DNA of 15,908 bases, from NCBI GenBank assembly GCA_036660495.1, contig JAVXAN010000021.1, forward strand, positions 1 through 15,908, read 5' to 3'. Positions 1 to 6,835 of this stretch are shown here, piece by piece. Below the pieces are notes generated by a model. The model was given only the letters and a program-made list of their open reading frames with translations. It was not told the origin of the DNA and did not search any database. A program made the translations under genes and the position numbers. Position 1 is the stretch's first letter; each line of letters begins with the position of its first letter. This DNA is from JAVXAN01 sp036660495. Lineage in GTDB: Bacteria; Bacillota_I; Bacilli_A; RF39; UBA660.

Positions 1-303
1 TAACAAAGGTTCGTTAATATCCTCGTAATTACATTCAAAAGTAAATTCATAATTTGTATTTACTTTTAATTTTTTTATAATTATAAATAGTTTTCCTAAT
101 TGCATTAGACTCAAACAAGAAGGTGTTCCACCACCAATATATATAGTGGATAGAACATCTTCTTTATAATTACCTTTTATTTCTTTATCTAAAGATTCTA
201 AATATTTATCAACAATTTTTTCATTATAATAGTTTTTACAAAAATCACAATATGAACATATGTTTTTGCAAAATGGAATATGTATATAAGCTGCTTTTAT
301 CAT
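1..303 (-). CDS. hemW: HemW-type radical SAM heme chaperone, N-terminal 101 residues (cut by window edge)
   Basis: Partial gene: the first 101 codons are present and the rest lies beyond the left edge. The start YIHIPFC with Cys12, Cys16 and Cys19 (CxxxCxxC, then DF) is the radical-SAM iron-sulfur site of the HemN/HemW family. A GGGTPS segment near residue 60 (SAM-binding glycine motif) and an ECN-x-EDI segment near residue 90 also fit. Third Cys followed by Asp-Phe favours HemW, a heme-binding chaperone that delivers heme to target proteins, over coproporphyrinogen dehydrogenase HemN. Position supports this, since hemW follows lepA in Bacillus. The ATG at 303 has an AAAGGAAG ribosome site at 313-320. 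It lies 28 bases after the preceding 244-residue gene, probably in the same transcript. Odd: an extra Cys22, three residues after Cys19. Confidence 0.88.
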   Translation of the reverse strand, partial: MIKAAYIHIPFCKNICSYCDFCKNYYNEKIVDKYLESLDKEIKGNYKEDVLSTIYIGGGTPSCLSLMQLGKLFIIIKKLKVNTNYEFTFECNYEDINEPLL

Positions 304-331
304 TTTTTATTACTTCCTTTAACATAACATT

Positions 332-1066
332 TTAACTAAAAATACTCTTATTAAATTTTTTCTTTAAAAAAATCCGTTCGTTTTTCACCCTGTTTTCCGT
401 TGCTGCTTTCTTTTGTAAAAGGTTAAAATATTCAATAAAAAGTTTAGTACAATTATCTTCCATTTTTTTAACGTCATTTTTAATTTCATCGCTAAAGTAA
501 ACAATAATATCATCATGATTATCATCAGTTGTAATTGATACTTCACCAATGATTTCTCCTTTTTTATTAAGATTACATGTTACAACAACTGGTAAAGTAT
601 AATCATTATAAAATAAAAAATAGCCTTCTACCTTATCGGCACTTGTTTTAATATAATTAAAATTTAATGATGTTTGTTGACCTTTTTTTACATCATAAAC
701 AAAGCAAACATCGTTATTATTACAAATAGCAATAGTATTATCTGATAACTTTACGTAATCTTTAAAGGTTAATTCATAATTATCTGGAATGTTTTCATCT
801 TTAAAACTAACTTTATTTAAGTCTAACAAATAAAAATTATCATCATATTTATAAATTACTTTCTCATAATTATAATACGTTATGTCTCTTTTAAGATTAT
901 TGCTTTCTATTTCTTGAGTTATTGGAATAACATCTTTATTACTTTTATCAATTACCCCAATTACCATTTTAGCCTTACCATTTTTGTTTTTTTCAATTAC
1001 TTTAAATTTTACTATAGCATAATTACCAATAAACTTAGTCTCTTTAATAAATTTTTCAATACTCAT
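332..1066 (-). CDS. Unrecognised 244-residue protein between lepA and hemW
   Basis: I do not recognise this family. There is no signal peptide or membrane span, so it is probably cytoplasmic. Residues 10-190 are dense in alternating hydrophobic and polar stretches rich in Tyr, Asp and Asn, which suggests mostly beta strand, loosely like WG-type or propeller-like repeats, but no repeat is clear enough to call. The last 50 residues are a charged, probably helical, basic tail ending in several Lys. The ATG at 1066 lies 12 bases after the lepA stop and has an AGAGAGGT ribosome site overlapping that stop, so it should be co-transcribed and perhaps coupled with lepA. In Bacillus lepA is followed directly by hemW, so this gene is an insertion in a conserved order. 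Base composition resembles the neighbours. That it is a real gene is fairly sure; its function is unknown. Confidence 0.72.
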   Translation of the reverse strand: MSIEKFIKETKFIGNYAIVKFKVIEKNKNGKAKMVIGVIDKSNKDVIPITQEIESNNLKRDITYYNYEKVIYKYDDNFYLLDLNKVSFKDENIPDNYELTFKDYVKLSDNTIAICNNNDVCFVYDVKKGQQTSLNFNYIKTSADKVEGYFLFYNDYTLPVVVTCNLNKKGEIIGEVSITTDDNHDDIIVYFSDEIKNDVKKMEDNCTKLFIEYFNLLQKKAATENRVKNERIFLKKKFNKSIFS

Positions 1067-1078
1067 AACTTTACCTCT

Positions 1079-2872
1079 CTACTCATCCATGCTTAACACT
1101 GATAAAAACGCCTCCTGGGGAATTTCTACGTTACCGACTCTTTTCATTCTTTTCTTTCCCTCTTTTTGTTTTTCTAGAAGTTTCCTTTTACGGGTAATAT
1201 CCCCACCATAGCACTTGGCAAGAACGTTTTTCCTCATTGCCTTTATGTCGCACCTTGCAATAACCTTTTGCGAAATCACTGCTTGAATTGGTACTTCAAA
1301 CATTTGTCTTGGAATTAATTTCTTTAAGTTTTCAACAATTACCTTACCCTTACTATAAGCAAAATCTTTATGAGTAATCGTAGATAAAGCATCAACTATT
1401 TCACCATTTATTAGAATATCCATCTTAACTAAATTACTTGGTAAAAAACCAATTACTTCATAATCAAAAGAAGCATAACCTTTCGTAATTGATTTTAACT
1501 TATCAAAAAAGTCATACACAATTTCTGATAATGGTAATTCATAATGTAGATTAACCCTAGTAGGATTAACGTACTCCATATCTATATAATTACCTCTTTT
1601 GTTTTGACATAGTTCCATAACACCACCAATGTACAAACTTGGAACAAAGATGTTTGTTCTAATATAAGGTTCTTTTATTTCTAATATCTTTTGTCTTTCT
1701 GGTAATTTAGTTGGATTTTCAATAGTTATCTCACTTCCATCTGTTAACGTCACTTGATAAACCACGCTTGGAGAAGTAGCAATTATATCAAGCCCAAATT
1801 CTCTTTCAATACGTTCTTCGATAACGTCCATATGAAGCATTCCTAAAAAACCACATCGATATCCAAAACCCAAGGCCTTAGAAGTTTCAGGTTCGAATTC
1901 TAAAGACGCATCATTTAGTTTAAGTTTTTCAAGAGCATCTCTTAAATCCCCATATTTATTTGATTCAATTGGATAAAGGCCACAAAAAACCATTGGTTTC
2001 ATAGGCTTATATCCCTTTAAAGCATCAACCGTTTCCTTTTCGTGAGTTAAAGTATCTCCTACTTTTATATCAGTAATGCTTTTTATACTAGCACATAAAT
2101 ATCCTACTTCACCAGCTTGTAAGGACGTGGTTTTCACTTCCTTAGGATTATGTTTACCCATTTCAACAACTTCATACACCATTCCAGTTGAAACCATTTT
2201 TACCTTATCTCCAGTTTTTATTTCACCATCAATTACCCTTAATAAAATAATTACTCCTCGGTATGATTCATAAAGGCTATCAAAAACAAGTGCTTTAAGA
2301 GGCTTATTAACATCACCCTTTGGCGATGGAACTTTTTTAATAATCTCTTCTAAAAGAGTATCAATACCTACTCCAGTTTTAGCACTAGTCAATATTATCT
2401 CTTCTTCCTTAAAACCAAAAGTATCCATAATTTCTTTCTTAACTTTAGGAATATCAGCATTAGGTAAATCAATCTTATTTATTATTGGAATAATCGTTAA
2501 GTTGTTTTCCAGTGCTAAATAAAGATTAGCTAGTGTTTGAGCTTCAATTCCCTGAGCTGCATCAACAACTAAAACTGCACCCTCACATGCTGCTAAAGAC
2601 CTTGATACTTCATAAGAAAAATCAACATGCCCTGGAGTATCAATTAAGTGAAGAATATATTCTTCATTATTATATTTATATTTTAATTCAACCGCATTAA
2701 GTTTTATAGTAATCCCACGTTCTCTTTCTAAGTCCATTGAATCAAGTAGCTGCTCTTTTAACTCTCTTTTAGTAACTGTACCCGTTTGCTCAAGAATTCG
2801 GTCTGCTAACGTACTTTTACCATGATCAATATGAGCAATTATACTAAAATTTCTTATTTTATTTATATCCAT
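1079..2872 (-). CDS. lepA: Elongation factor 4 (LepA), ribosome-associated translational GTPase
   Basis: LepA/EF4 is a GTPase that binds the ribosome and is implicated in back-translocation, initiation or subunit assembly. At 597 residues it is full length for the family. All GTPase motifs are visible: G1 AHIDHGKST (13-21), RGITI of switch I (52-56), DTPGH (78-82), NKID (132-135) and SAK (163-165). The C-terminal end carries the LepA-specific basic region with CYGGDITRKRKLLEKQKEGK and the final Met-Asp-Glu typical of the family. The start is set at the ATG at 2872: an in-frame GTG at 2881 lies inside the ribosome site AGGTGA (2878-2883) and cannot be the start. An own promoter is suggested by an extended -10 just upstream, and a hairpin separates it from the spoIIP operon. 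The next gene follows after 12 bases. Confidence 0.97.
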   Translation of the reverse strand: MDINKIRNFSIIAHIDHGKSTLADRILEQTGTVTKRELKEQLLDSMDLERERGITIKLNAVELKYKYNNEEYILHLIDTPGHVDFSYEVSRSLAACEGAVLVVDAAQGIEAQTLANLYLALENNLTIIPIINKIDLPNADIPKVKKEIMDTFGFKEEEIILTSAKTGVGIDTLLEEIIKKVPSPKGDVNKPLKALVFDSLYESYRGVIILLRVIDGEIKTGDKVKMVSTGMVYEVVEMGKHNPKEVKTTSLQAGEVGYLCASIKSITDIKVGDTLTHEKETVDALKGYKPMKPMVFCGLYPIESNKYGDLRDALEKLKLNDASLEFEPETSKALGFGYRCGFLGMLHMDVIEERIEREFGLDIIATSPSVVYQVTLTDGSEITIENPTKLPERQKILEIKEPYIRTNIFVPSLYIGGVMELCQNKRGNYIDMEYVNPTRVNLHYELPLSEIVYDFFDKLKSITKGYASFDYEVIGFLPSNLVKMDILINGEIVDALSTITHKDFAYSKGKVIVENLKKLIPRQMFEVPIQAVISQKVIARCDIKAMRKNVLAKCYGGDITRKRKLLEKQKEGKKRMKRVGNVEIPQEAFLSVLSMDE

Positions 2873-2877
2873 TATTT

Positions 2878-2883
2878 TCACCT
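2878..2883 (-). promoter_or_regulatory. Ribosome binding site of lepA that decides the start
   Basis: AGGTGA lies five bases before the ATG at 2872. The GTG inside it is in frame with lepA and would give a false three-residue extension. Confidence 0.8.
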
Positions 2884-2889
2884 GGTTTT

Positions 2890-2898
2890 ATTTTAACA
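2890..2898 (-). promoter_or_regulatory. Probable extended -10 promoter of lepA
   Basis: On the minus strand TGTTAAAAT (extended -10, identical to that of rpsT) lies just before the lepA ribosome site. The -35 position falls in the T-run of the upstream terminator and is poor, so the call rests on the TGn extension and the terminator upstream. The predicted leader is very short. Confidence 0.45.
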
Positions 2899-2912
2899 TA
2901 AAAGAAACAAAT

Positions 2913-2946
2913 AAAAAAGTAATCATAACCATTTGATTACTTTTTT
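2913..2946 (-). terminator. Rho-independent terminator after the gpr-spoIIP-yqxA operon
   Basis: A 13-bp perfect stem (arms 2913-2925 and 2934-2946, core AGTAATCA/TGATTACT) closes an 8-base loop and ends in a T-run on the minus strand. It lies between the YqxA-position gene and lepA, so it should insulate sporulation transcription from lepA. The A/T arms would let it work in either direction. Confidence 0.8.
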
Positions 2947-3010
2947 TGAAATAAGGATAACTAACCACATTAATAGTTCAGCATTAAGCTTCCTCATCAA
3001 AAAGAAGAAA

Positions 3011-3337
3011 TTACTCATTTACCATTTTATCAACAGCTTTAAACATTGTTGTTAAACCTTTTTTAAAGTATTTTGCGATTTTTTCAGAAGTAAATAATCC
3101 AAAGTTAGAAACATTATTTGAATAATCTTTCTTTATGTTAACTACGTAATTTTCAACGTTTATTTCTTTACCTTTTTTCACGTCTTCTTCAAATTCTTTT
3201 ATTTTTTCTTCAGTAAGTGTTGATTTTTTACTTTGAATTCGTTCATAATAACCATTAGCTTGTGAAAAATAAAGAACTAGAAATGATAAAAAAAGAACCC
3301 ACACAAACTTCCTATACCACTTTCTATAATCGTTCAT
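3011..3337 (-). CDS. Small membrane-anchored protein at the YqxA position, after spoIIP
   Basis: This is a 108-residue protein with one hydrophobic segment (about residues 11-26, VWVLFLSFLVLYFSQA) after a short basic N-terminus, so it is a signal-anchored or secreted protein with most of its chain outside. The remainder is charged, with a run of Lys/Glu (38-62) and a helical C-terminus. In Bacillus, yqxA lies between spoIIP and lepA and has the same size and layout. I call it a positional equivalent; sequence homology to YqxA (DUF3679) cannot be checked here. Its ATG overlaps the spoIIP stop by four bases (ATGA), indicating translational coupling and therefore co-expression during sporulation. 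A terminator follows. Function unknown, perhaps linked to forespore engulfment or the spore envelope. Confidence 0.7.
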   Translation of the reverse strand: MNDYRKWYRKFVWVLFLSFLVLYFSQANGYYERIQSKKSTLTEEKIKEFEEDVKKGKEINVENYVVNIKKDYSNNVSNFGLFTSEKIAKYFKKGLTTMFKAVDKMVNE

Positions 3338-4233
3338 AAACTGCCTCTTATAAAAACAGAAAAGGCATCATGAATAACGTTAATGGTATTTAAAACTTCT
3401 TCTTTAGTATTTTCTAACCCACCAAGTTCAATTAAAATACAATTTGGCGAAAAATCCTGATTATAAACTCCATTTACTCCTTTACCTTCTTTTTGAATTA
3501 TTCCTCTGCTAATTGTTGGAACCCGACTTTTTAATAATTCGTTTAATTTAACCGCAACTTCTTGATTCTGTAAATACGTAGGATTTGCCTTACCTACTAT
3601 AAAAAGAACTTTAGCGTAGCTTTTATTATTATAATAAGTGGTTGTTTTATTATGTAGCGCTGAATCTCTATGAATATCAACATAATATTCAAGAGAAGGA
3701 TTACTTTCTTTAGCAGCACTTAAATATTTCTTAGAAACTTCATATGATTTATAATATTTTAAACTATTTTGCTGCAAAAAAGTAGTAATACTGTTTTCTT
3801 CAAAAACGTTTTCTAGACTACTTTCACTTAACTTTTCACTTAATAACTTAGTAGCATCATATACCGAATAACCATTATACGCTTCACTTTGATGGGTATT
3901 ATATAAATATATTAATGGAACACTTATCTTTTCTTTAATAACAGCGGTTTGTTTTAAATCGTTATTAGTTATTTTACTGTTTCCAGCCATTTTAATGTTA
4001 CTACTTAATAAAGTTGTTGGTAAGTTAACGTCTATCTTAATAAAATCCGTAACATAGCTAAAAATACTGTGATTATTTACATATTTTTTATTTTCTTTTA
4101 AAAGGTTTCTTTTGGTTTTATTACTTGATAAATAGCTAAAAATAAAACTATACATAAAAAGAAAAAGAAAAAGAAAAGTAACCACACCTATTACCTTCTT
4201 TTTTTTCTTTTTTCTTGCGTTAAATTTTTTCAT
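3334..4233 (-). CDS. spoIIP: Stage II sporulation protein P, engulfment peptidoglycan amidase/endopeptidase
   Basis: SpoIIP works with SpoIID and SpoIIM in the mother-cell membrane, cutting peptidoglycan stem peptides during septal thinning and engulfment. At 299 residues it is shorter than the roughly 400 of Bacillus, the difference lying in the N-terminal linker. A very basic N-terminus precedes one membrane span (about 15-35). The hydrolase domain shows YNTHQSEAY with His114, DIHRDS with His188, and SPNCILIELGG with Glu269 followed by the Asn-Thr pair (275-276), all family signatures and likely zinc or catalytic residues. The start is the ATG at 4233; an in-frame TTG at 4245 is upstream of the GGGTGA ribosome site. 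It lies 39 bases after gpr, probably co-transcribed, and its TGA stop overlaps the next start. Confidence 0.95.
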   Translation of the reverse strand: MKKFNARKKKKKKVIGVVTFLFLFLFMYSFIFSYLSSNKTKRNLLKENKKYVNNHSIFSYVTDFIKIDVNLPTTLLSSNIKMAGNSKITNNDLKQTAVIKEKISVPLIYLYNTHQSEAYNGYSVYDATKLLSEKLSESSLENVFEENSITTFLQQNSLKYYKSYEVSKKYLSAAKESNPSLEYYVDIHRDSALHNKTTTYYNNKSYAKVLFIVGKANPTYLQNQEVAVKLNELLKSRVPTISRGIIQKEGKGVNGVYNQDFSPNCILIELGGLENTKEEVLNTINVIHDAFSVFIRGSL

Positions 4234-4237
4234 ATTA

Positions 4238-4243
4238 TCACCC
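4238..4243 (-). promoter_or_regulatory. Ribosome binding site of spoIIP
   Basis: GGGTGA is placed four bases before the ATG at 4233. It rules out the in-frame TTG at 4245, which lies upstream of it. Confidence 0.7.
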
Positions 4244-4272
4244 AAAGATAATATATCAAAATTATTATAACG

Positions 4273-5289
4273 TTATTGTCGTATTTTATGTAAAACCGCG
4301 TTTAATGCCCCGGAAATAATAACACTTAACTTTTCAATAACAAAATCAATTTCTTTTGGAGTAACCATAAAATTATATCCAACTGGGCTTAATACTTCAT
4401 ATATAAGCGTACTTAAATCTTCCTTGCTAAGCTTTCCAACTAAGCCAAGTAAACTTTCTCTGTCTTTATTATCTTCCTTCACGTTTTTATTTAAATAATT
4501 AACCGGTTTCGTCACAAATTTAGCAGCATTAGTATTTAAAAACTTTTTATTATAAGCATAGTGTTTAACCATGTAATTAATTGTATCACTAACAATAACT
4601 GAAGCATCAACTACTGTTGGAACTCCAATTGCTATAACAGGAACATTAAGAGTTACCTTGCTTATTTCTTTTCTTTTGTTACCAACCCCACTTCCAGGAA
4701 CAATTCCAGCGTTGGATATTTGAATACTTCGATTAACTCTTTCAATTGCTGTTGATGCTAAAGCATCAATAACTATAACAAACTCAGGATTTGTTTGCTT
4801 TATCACCCCATTTATAAAGTCACTTGTTTCAATACCCGTTGTTCCAGTAACTCCTGGAGTGATTATTGAAACGTTTGAAAAATTTTTTTCCACATCTAAA
4901 TTCATGTCAAAAAAATGTTTTGTAACAATTATCTTATCAGTAACAAGCGGTCCAAGGGAATCAGGAGTTGACTTAACATTACCTAACCCAATAACTAGGC
5001 ATTTCATCTTATCATTTATTTTCATAAACTTAAACATTTTAATTAATTCGCTTTCCAAAGCACTTTGAACTTTTAATTGGTAATCACTATCAGTAATATC
5101 ATTAAATTCTAAAGTTACGTACTTTCCTTCTTTTTTACCAATATTATTTTCTTTATTAATATCAATATCAGTTACTTTTACGTCATTGAAACTAGTTTCG
5201 TTTATAACATATTTTTCCTTTTCAGTTTCAATTTGATCTAAAGCAATATCTGTTCTTATGTCATATTTTGACAAATCAATGTTATGCAT
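4273..5289 (-). CDS. gpr: Germination protease Gpr (spore protease for small acid-soluble proteins)
   Basis: Gpr degrades the small acid-soluble DNA-binding proteins when spores germinate. It is made in the forespore as a zymogen and self-cleaves. The 338 residues match the family. GLGN at 101-104, TPDSLGP at 109-115, a TPGVTGTTGIET run at 144-155, VIDALAS at 173-179 and GSGVGNKR at 199-206 are family signatures. Asp110 and Asp175 correspond by motif and spacing to the two aspartates needed in Bacillus Gpr. The N-terminal RTDIALD (12-18) resembles the self-processing site, so cleavage after Asp14 is predicted (inference). The start is the ATG at 5289; the in-frame GTG at 5298 is inside the AGGTGA ribosome site. 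A sigma-G-like promoter lies upstream. It is the first gene of a gpr-spoIIP-yqxA unit. Confidence 0.96.
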   Translation of the reverse strand: MHNIDLSKYDIRTDIALDQIETEKEKYVINETSFNDVKVTDIDINKENNIGKKEGKYVTLEFNDITDSDYQLKVQSALESELIKMFKFMKINDKMKCLVIGLGNVKSTPDSLGPLVTDKIIVTKHFFDMNLDVEKNFSNVSIITPGVTGTTGIETSDFINGVIKQTNPEFVIVIDALASTAIERVNRSIQISNAGIVPGSGVGNKRKEISKVTLNVPVIAIGVPTVVDASVIVSDTINYMVKHYAYNKKFLNTNAAKFVTKPVNYLNKNVKEDNKDRESLLGLVGKLSKEDLSTLIYEVLSPVGYNFMVTPKEIDFVIEKLSVIISGALNAVLHKIRQ

Positions 5290-5294
5290 TTTTC

Positions 5295-5300
5295 TCACCT
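5295..5300 (-). promoter_or_regulatory. Ribosome binding site of gpr that decides the start
   Basis: AGGTGA lies five bases before the ATG at 5289; its GTG is an in-frame false start. Confidence 0.75.
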
Positions 5301-5305
5301 ATAGT

Positions 5306-5334
5306 TATTTTGCCAAAAATAACGTTTTTTATTG
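5306..5334 (-). promoter_or_regulatory. Candidate sigma-G (forespore) promoter of gpr
   Basis: On the minus strand CAATA (5330-5334), a 17-base spacer and CAAAATA (5306-5312) fit the sigma-G pattern (GmATR, then CATwmTA) with one mismatch in each box. Bacillus gpr is sigma-G controlled. The -35 box overlaps the -35 of the divergent rpsT promoter. Chance matches are common in AT-rich DNA, so this rests partly on gene identity. Confidence 0.5.
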
Positions 5335-5360
5335 ATTTTTTTTGTTTTTTTTGTTAAAAT
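5332..5360 (+). promoter_or_regulatory. Housekeeping promoter of rpsT
   Basis: TTGATT (5332-5337), a 17-base spacer and TAAAAT (5355-5360) with a TGn extension (5352-5354) make a strong sigma-A promoter. The predicted transcript starts near 5367, giving a leader of about 25 bases. Confidence 0.85.
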
Positions 5361-5391
5361 TAGAAAAGTTATATGTCATGGAGGTGAAAAG

Positions 5392-5634
5392 ATGCCAAAC
5401 ATTAAAAGTGCTAAAAAAAGAGTAAAGGTTATTGCTACTAAAAAAATCGCTAATAATCTTAAAAATGCTAGCATGAAAACTGCAATTAAAAGCGTAGAAA
5501 AAGAAGCTACTACTCAAAATTTAAATGCTGCTAACGCCAAAATTGATAAAGCTTGTAATCAAGGAGCAATCAAAAAGAACAAAGCTTCTCGTTTAAAATC
5601 AAGATTAAGTAAAAAAGTAAATGAAACGAAGTAA
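5392..5634 (+). CDS. rpsT: 30S ribosomal protein S20
   Basis: An 80-residue, very Lys/Ala-rich helical protein starting MPNIKSAKKRVKV and ending in KKNKASRLKSRLSKKV, the hallmark ends of S20, which binds 16S rRNA in the body of the small subunit. The ATG at 5392 follows a near-perfect ribosome site GGAGGTGA (5380-5387), as expected for a highly expressed gene. Upstream in-frame codons exist but precede the promoter. It is transcribed alone: a strong promoter lies before it and a terminator hairpin begins at the stop codon. It diverges from gpr as in Bacillus. Size is slightly below the usual 85-88 residues but all conserved blocks are present. Confidence 0.96.
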   Translation: MPNIKSAKKRVKVIATKKIANNLKNASMKTAIKSVEKEATTQNLNAANAKIDKACNQGAIKKNKASRLKSRLSKKVNETK

Positions 5635-5651
5635 TTATACTTCTTTTTTTT
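5628..5651 (+). terminator. Terminator of rpsT
   Basis: Stem GAAGTA/TACTTC (5628-5633, 5638-5643) with loop ATTA and an eight-base T-run. The rpsT stop codon lies in the stem and loop. Confidence 0.8.
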
Positions 5652-5660
5652 ATGTAAAGC

Positions 5661-5669
5661 TGATATAAT
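5661..5669 (+). promoter_or_regulatory. Extended -10 promoter of the transglutaminase-fold gene
   Basis: TGATATAAT is a perfect extended -10, directly after the rpsT terminator. The -35 at 5641-5646 (TTCTTT) is weak. The transcript would start near 5676, leaving only about nine leader bases, so the GGTGA site at 5676-5680 would be at the extreme 5' end. Confidence 0.55.
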
Positions 5670-5684
5670 GATATTGGTGATTAT

Positions 5685-6614
5685 ATGAATGTTAAAAAAC
5701 ATTTTCCAATTTTATTAGCAATTGTTTTATCAGTGCTATTTTGTTACTTGTTTTATGATAATTATTATTCAATTGCGAATAAAGCAGAATATTTTTACGT
5801 AAAACATTTACAACCAGACTTAAAACAACATTTAGTTGATAATAATTATAAAAAAGGTGCTAATTATAGTTTTGTTAAAATAAACAAAAACACAACTATT
5901 TCTAATTTAAATGATGCTCAAAACGCTATATACACATTTTTAGATTCTGGATGGAAAAAATATACGATTAAATGTAATCCAGATTATTTAAACTGTACTG
6001 ATGATGTAAAAAAAATGGTAGAAAACAATACATACTTAACGGATATAAGTAACTTTGTACATCCTTATAACACTTTTGAAAAAATAAATTCTTCTTTTAC
6101 TTCAACTGGAAGAATAACTTTTAAAAAAGAAATTAGGTATACTGATAGTCAAATAAAAAGTATTAATGAAAAAGTAAATCAAATATATAACGAAAACTAT
6201 GATGCAAACAAGGATACTAAAGGCAACATTAAAATTTTTCATGATTATATTATTTCACATACTAAATATGACTCAGCTAACACCTCTGGTACTTCAGACA
6301 TGTCATCTAGCAATTCGTATGGAGTGTTGTTTGACGGACTTGGAATTTGTAGTGGTTATACTGATGCAATGACTTTATTTTTAGAAAAAATGGGACTTGG
6401 AAACATAAGAGTGTCTTCTGACACTCATGTTTGGAACTTAGTTTTTATTGATAATATATGGTATCATCTAGATCTTACCTGGGATGATCCAATCATGAGT
6501 GATGGTAGTAATACTATAAGTTACAAATACTTTTTAATAACTGATAGCACCCTAAAATCACTTGGAGATAACGAACATAATTATGATGCAAACATTTATA
6601 TTGAGGCAAAATAA
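5685..6614 (+). CDS. Membrane-anchored transglutaminase-like (papain-fold) protein
   Basis: A 309-residue protein with a short basic start and one hydrophobic segment (about 8-24), so it is a signal anchor or uncleaved signal peptide with the chain outside the membrane. The C-terminal half is a transglutaminase-like domain: GLGICSGYTDAM with Cys222, SSDTHVWN with His248 and HLDLTWDDP with Asp263 give the Cys-His-Asp triad. Such bacterial proteins act as cross-linking enzymes or as cysteine proteases/amidases at the surface; which one applies cannot be told from sequence. Residues 30-170 match nothing I recognise. It is single-gene: own extended -10 promoter, GGTGA ribosome site four bases before the ATG, and a palindromic terminator at its stop. 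A role in the spore or cell envelope is possible but speculative. Confidence 0.85.
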   Translation: MNVKKHFPILLAIVLSVLFCYLFYDNYYSIANKAEYFYVKHLQPDLKQHLVDNNYKKGANYSFVKINKNTTISNLNDAQNAIYTFLDSGWKKYTIKCNPDYLNCTDDVKKMVENNTYLTDISNFVHPYNTFEKINSSFTSTGRITFKKEIRYTDSQIKSINEKVNQIYNENYDANKDTKGNIKIFHDYIISHTKYDSANTSGTSDMSSSNSYGVLFDGLGICSGYTDAMTLFLEKMGLGNIRVSSDTHVWNLVFIDNIWYHLDLTWDDPIMSDGSNTISYKYFLITDSTLKSLGDNEHNYDANIYIEAK

Positions 6615-6636
6615 AAAACAACCTAGGTTGTTTTTT
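6613..6636. terminator. Bidirectional terminator between the transglutaminase-like gene and the 60-residue gene
   Basis: A perfect 24-base palindrome (AAAAAACAACCT and its complement) forms a ten-pair stem with a CTAG loop and a T-run on either strand. It overlaps the end of the stop codons of both converging genes. Confidence 0.85.
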
Positions 6637-6818
6637 TAACTAAACATTTTTCCAATACTAGCTTTTATATACTCAAACAAGCCAGAATTACCAATCTTAA
6701 TTATAGTTACTGATAGGAGTATTAGTAAAAGAGCAAGTGCTATCATAAAACTAAAATTGGCTTGTTTCATTGTTTCTTTATCAACCTTTACTTTTGAATT
6801 TACTTTCTGTTTATTCAT
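6636..6818 (-). CDS. 60-residue single-span membrane peptide, unrecognised
   Basis: I do not recognise this family. The peptide has a Lys-rich N-terminus (1-18), one hydrophobic helix (about residues 22-42) and a short amphipathic tail ending KASIGKMFS. Positive residues before the helix suggest N-in topology. The case for a real gene is good: a full AGGAGG ribosome site sits five bases before the ATG, an extended -10 (TGGTAAAAT) lies upstream at the end of miaA, and a terminator abuts its stop. It may be read from its own promoter or through from miaA, whose stop is 31 bases upstream. Possibilities are a membrane accessory subunit or a small membrane-active (toxin-like) peptide; nothing here decides between them. 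Confidence 0.68.
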   Translation of the reverse strand: MNKQKVNSKVKVDKETMKQANFSFMIALALLLILLSVTIIKIGNSGLFEYIKASIGKMFS

Positions 6819-6835
6819 ATTTTCCTCCTAATATT

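Noticed and set aside
914..1096. Plus-strand open frame opposite the 244-residue gene
   Set aside because: Antisense shadow rich in Phe/Tyr/Asn, with no ribosome site; the minus-strand gene has better signals.
2923..2997. A 24-codon minus-strand frame (starts MRKLNAELLMWL) after the YqxA-position gene
   Set aside because: No ribosome site precedes it and it ends inside the terminator hairpin; most likely 3' untranslated sequence.
4234..4275. Possible sigma-E promoter directly before spoIIP (GATATATT as -10)
   Set aside because: The -10 fits loosely but no acceptable -35 lies at 13-15 bases, and the gap is short and AT-rich; transcription from gpr explains the gene.
5373..5387. Four-codon leader frame (MSWR, then TGA) overlapping the rpsT ribosome site
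   Set aside because: It starts about six bases from the predicted transcript start with no ribosome site of its own; probably chance.
5329..5517. Minus-strand frame across the rpsT promoter and gene
   Set aside because: Antisense to rpsT; Ser/Phe-rich composition typical of the complement of Lys/Ala-rich coding sequence.
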